Shown here: positions 6,905 to 8,481 of the stretch, one piece after another
Layout of the letters: every line of letters starts with the position of its first letter
Position numbering within the stretch: the stretch's first letter is position 1
Origin: Hungatella sp. UBA5982
GTDB taxonomy: Bacteria > Bacillota > Clostridia > Lachnospirales > Lachnospiraceae
Length of the DNA: 8,481 nucleotides
Direction of reading: 5' to 3'
NCBI GenBank assembly: GCA_002429965.1
Contig: DJBG01000094.1
Location: forward strand, 54,719-63,199
Position numbers and translations under genes: made by a program
The notes under the pieces: model-generated
The model's input: only the letters and a program-made list of their open reading frames with translations
Databases searched by the model: none
What the model was told of the DNA's origin: nothing

Positions 6905-6907
6905 TAC

Positions 6908-7804
6908 CTACTTTTTCATTTTAGGATCCAGCACATCCCGGATTCCGTCTCCCAGCAGATTAAAACCGATCACAGTGATCAATATGAACGTACCTGATAC
7001 GGCTGCAATATGAGGAGCCGTATTTAAGCAGTTTCTTCCGGAACGCAGGATGCTGCCCCAGGAGGCGGTAGGCAGTTCAATGCCAAGCCCCAAAAAGCTT
7101 AAGGCCGCTTCCGAAAAAATGGCGCTGGCTATATTAAGAGTCCCGTACACGATTACCTCTGAAACAGTATTTGGCAGAATATGGTGTAACAGCATACGGA
7201 AATGGGATATTCCGATCACCCTTCCGGCATTGCAGTATTCTTCCTTTTTTACAATCAGCACCTGTCCCCTTACGACTCTGGCAAACCGTGGGATCTCCGC
7301 TATGCCTATGGCAAGGATCACATTGATAATACCGGAACCCAGGACCGTCATTAGAACAATGGACAATAAAATAAAGGGAAAGGCAAGTACTCCATCCATG
7401 ATTCTCATCAGGACAGCATCCACAATTCCTCCCATATAGCCTGCAATAAGGCCCAGAATCACTCCGGTCACTCCGCCGACAATGGTGGCTCCGGCAGCAA
7501 CCAGTAAGGATACCCTGGCTCCGTAGCAGACCCTGGTAAATAGATCCCTCCCAAACTCATCGGTCCCCAACAGATGGCCTTTTTCAAAAAATTTCAAATA
7601 AGCATCGATGGGATGAATCTCATTTGGCTTTCCGTTTGTAATTACCGGAGCCAGAATGGCAAGGGCGATCATTACGCTGACGGCAAACAATCCAAGAATC
7701 GCTGTCTTATTTCTCTTTAGCTTGCTCCAGGCACTGTTGGACTTTCTTTCTTTTTTTAATATCTCTTCGTGGGACCGTTGATCCAATCCAAGTGATTTCG
7801 CCAT
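6908..7804 (-). CDS. dppC: Dipeptide/oligopeptide ABC transporter permease (DppC/OppC type)
   Basis: This 298-residue inner membrane permease has a charged cytoplasmic N-terminus, the OppC N-terminal segment with the first membrane helix at about 34-56, and the family motif LLGTDEFGRDLFTRVCYGAR (78-97). The BPD_transp_1 domain at about 98-295 contains roughly five further hydrophobic helices. The cytoplasmic EAA loop that contacts the ATPases is EEYCNAGRVIGISHFRMLLH (188-207), followed by HILPN; ALSFLGLGIELPTASWG (234-250) is also typical. GGAGG (7812-7816) lies 7 nt before the ATG, inside the end of the permease B gene, and the start codon directly follows that gene's TAA, which indicates coupled translation. 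It pairs with the B subunit to form the channel. The gene appears intact. Confidence 0.94.
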   Translation of the reverse strand: MAKSLGLDQRSHEEILKKERKSNSAWSKLKRNKTAILGLFAVSVMIALAILAPVITNGKPNEIHPIDAYLKFFEKGHLLGTDEFGRDLFTRVCYGARVSLLVAAGATIVGGVTGVILGLIAGYMGGIVDAVLMRIMDGVLAFPFILLSIVLMTVLGSGIINVILAIGIAEIPRFARVVRGQVLIVKKEEYCNAGRVIGISHFRMLLHHILPNTVSEVIVYGTLNIASAIFSEAALSFLGLGIELPTASWGSILRSGRNCLNTAPHIAAVSGTFILITVIGFNLLGDGIRDVLDPKMKK

Positions 7805-8481
7805 TTAGTATCCTCCTTCATAATTGACATTTGGATTGATGATCATGTAAATCACATCTACAAACATATTGATCATTACAAAGGCCAGGGCAATGACTAA
7901 AACTGCCCCCTGGATCAAAACATAGTCTCTGTTGTCAATGGCTCCTACAATCAGCGTTCCCATGCCCGGCCAGGAAAATATGGTTTCCGTAAGGATTGCA
8001 CCGGCAAAGCAGCCGGCGAGCTGCAATCCCAGCACCGTTATTAAGGGAGGCAGAGCGCTTTTCAAGGCATACTTCCAGATCACCACAGACTCTTTGATTC
8101 CCCTGGCCCGCAGCGCACGGATAGAGTCTCCGTGAATAGATTCCAAAATGCTGGAACGGGTAATTCTGGAAAAGGTGGCCATCGGGATGGTTGCAAGGCA
8201 AAAGCAGGGAAGTACCATATGGCGGATCACATCACCCAGCCCTTTGGAGATATCTCCCATGCCAAGAACCGGCAGCCAGCCCAAATTTACGCTGAATACT
8301 AAAACAAGCATAAGCCCCAGCCAGAAAATCGGCATGGAGACGCCTACCAGAGCGAGTATCATGAATACATAATCAAAGAGCGTTCCCTGGTGCACGGCAG
8401 AGGTAACCCCTATGAACAGCCCCGCGATTAAAGCGATCAAGACCGCAGGCAGAGCGATCAGCAGCGTACTTGGGATACGCC
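7805..8481 (-). CDS. dppB: Dipeptide/oligopeptide ABC transporter permease (DppB/OppB type), N-terminus cut by window edge
   Basis: The C-terminal 224 codons of the B permease are visible, and the reading frame continues off the right edge. The first visible residues, RIPSTLLIALPAVLIALIAG, are interior family sequence, so no start inside the window should be used. Family proteins have about 305-335 residues, so about 80-110 are missing. Several hydrophobic helices are present, including FDYVFMILALVGVSMPIFWL. The EAA-type cytoplasmic loop is DSIRALRARGIKESVVIWKY, followed by ALKSALPPLI. The conserved ETIFSWPGMGTLIVGAI and the end VDVIYMIINPNVNYEGGY are typical of the family. It is the most upstream visible gene of the operon; the operon promoter and any substrate-binding protein gene must lie to the right or elsewhere. 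Confidence 0.93.
   Translation of the reverse strand, partial: RIPSTLLIALPAVLIALIAGLFIGVTSAVHQGTLFDYVFMILALVGVSMPIFWLGLMLVLVFSVNLGWLPVLGMGDISKGLGDVIRHMVLPCFCLATIPMATFSRITRSSILESIHGDSIRALRARGIKESVVIWKYALKSALPPLITVLGLQLAGCFAGAILTETIFSWPGMGTLIVGAIDNRDYVLIQGAVLVIALAFVMINMFVDVIYMIINPNVNYEGGY

Overview
The window looks like chromosomal DNA of a Gram-positive clostridial bacterium, probably Lachnospiraceae-like. This rests on moderate GC, strong AGGAGG-type ribosome binding sites, sigma-A-type promoters with 17-bp spacers, and the look of the proteins. The taxonomy is inference. No RNA gene, insertion sequence, CRISPR array or prophage is visible.

Layout: at the left edge a truncated cyclodeaminase/cyclohydrolase gene (folate one-carbon metabolism) runs leftward. 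It is divergent from a PucR-family regulator at 649-2280 (+). The 164-bp gap between them holds two back-to-back promoters whose -35 boxes lie on one 11-bp palindrome. The regulator ends 3 bp from the end of a long leftward operon. Read in transcription order (right to left), that operon is: Dpp/Opp-type permease B (5' end beyond the window), permease C, a short remnant of an M20 amidohydrolase, ATPase D interrupted by an in-frame TGA, ATPase F, an intact M20 ArgE/DapE-type deacylase, and a DUF1177 protein. Genes are tightly packed or overlapping, except for an 85-nt gap before DUF1177 that contains a strong hairpin.

How they may work together: the B/C permeases and D/F ATPases would import a peptide-like or N-acylated amino compound. 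The M20 enzyme would hydrolyse it in the cytoplasm, and the uncharacterised DUF1177 protein may act on the same substrate or product. The PucR-type regulator is the obvious local candidate to control the operon, the cyclodeaminase or itself. No substrate-binding protein is visible; it may lie to the right of the window.

Most noteworthy are the shared palindromic -35 region, the nonsense codon in the D ATPase next to an internally deleted M20 gene (a possibly decaying importer beside intact downstream enzymes), and the pairing of DUF1177 with an M20 deacylase. I see no clearly new defence or mobile system.
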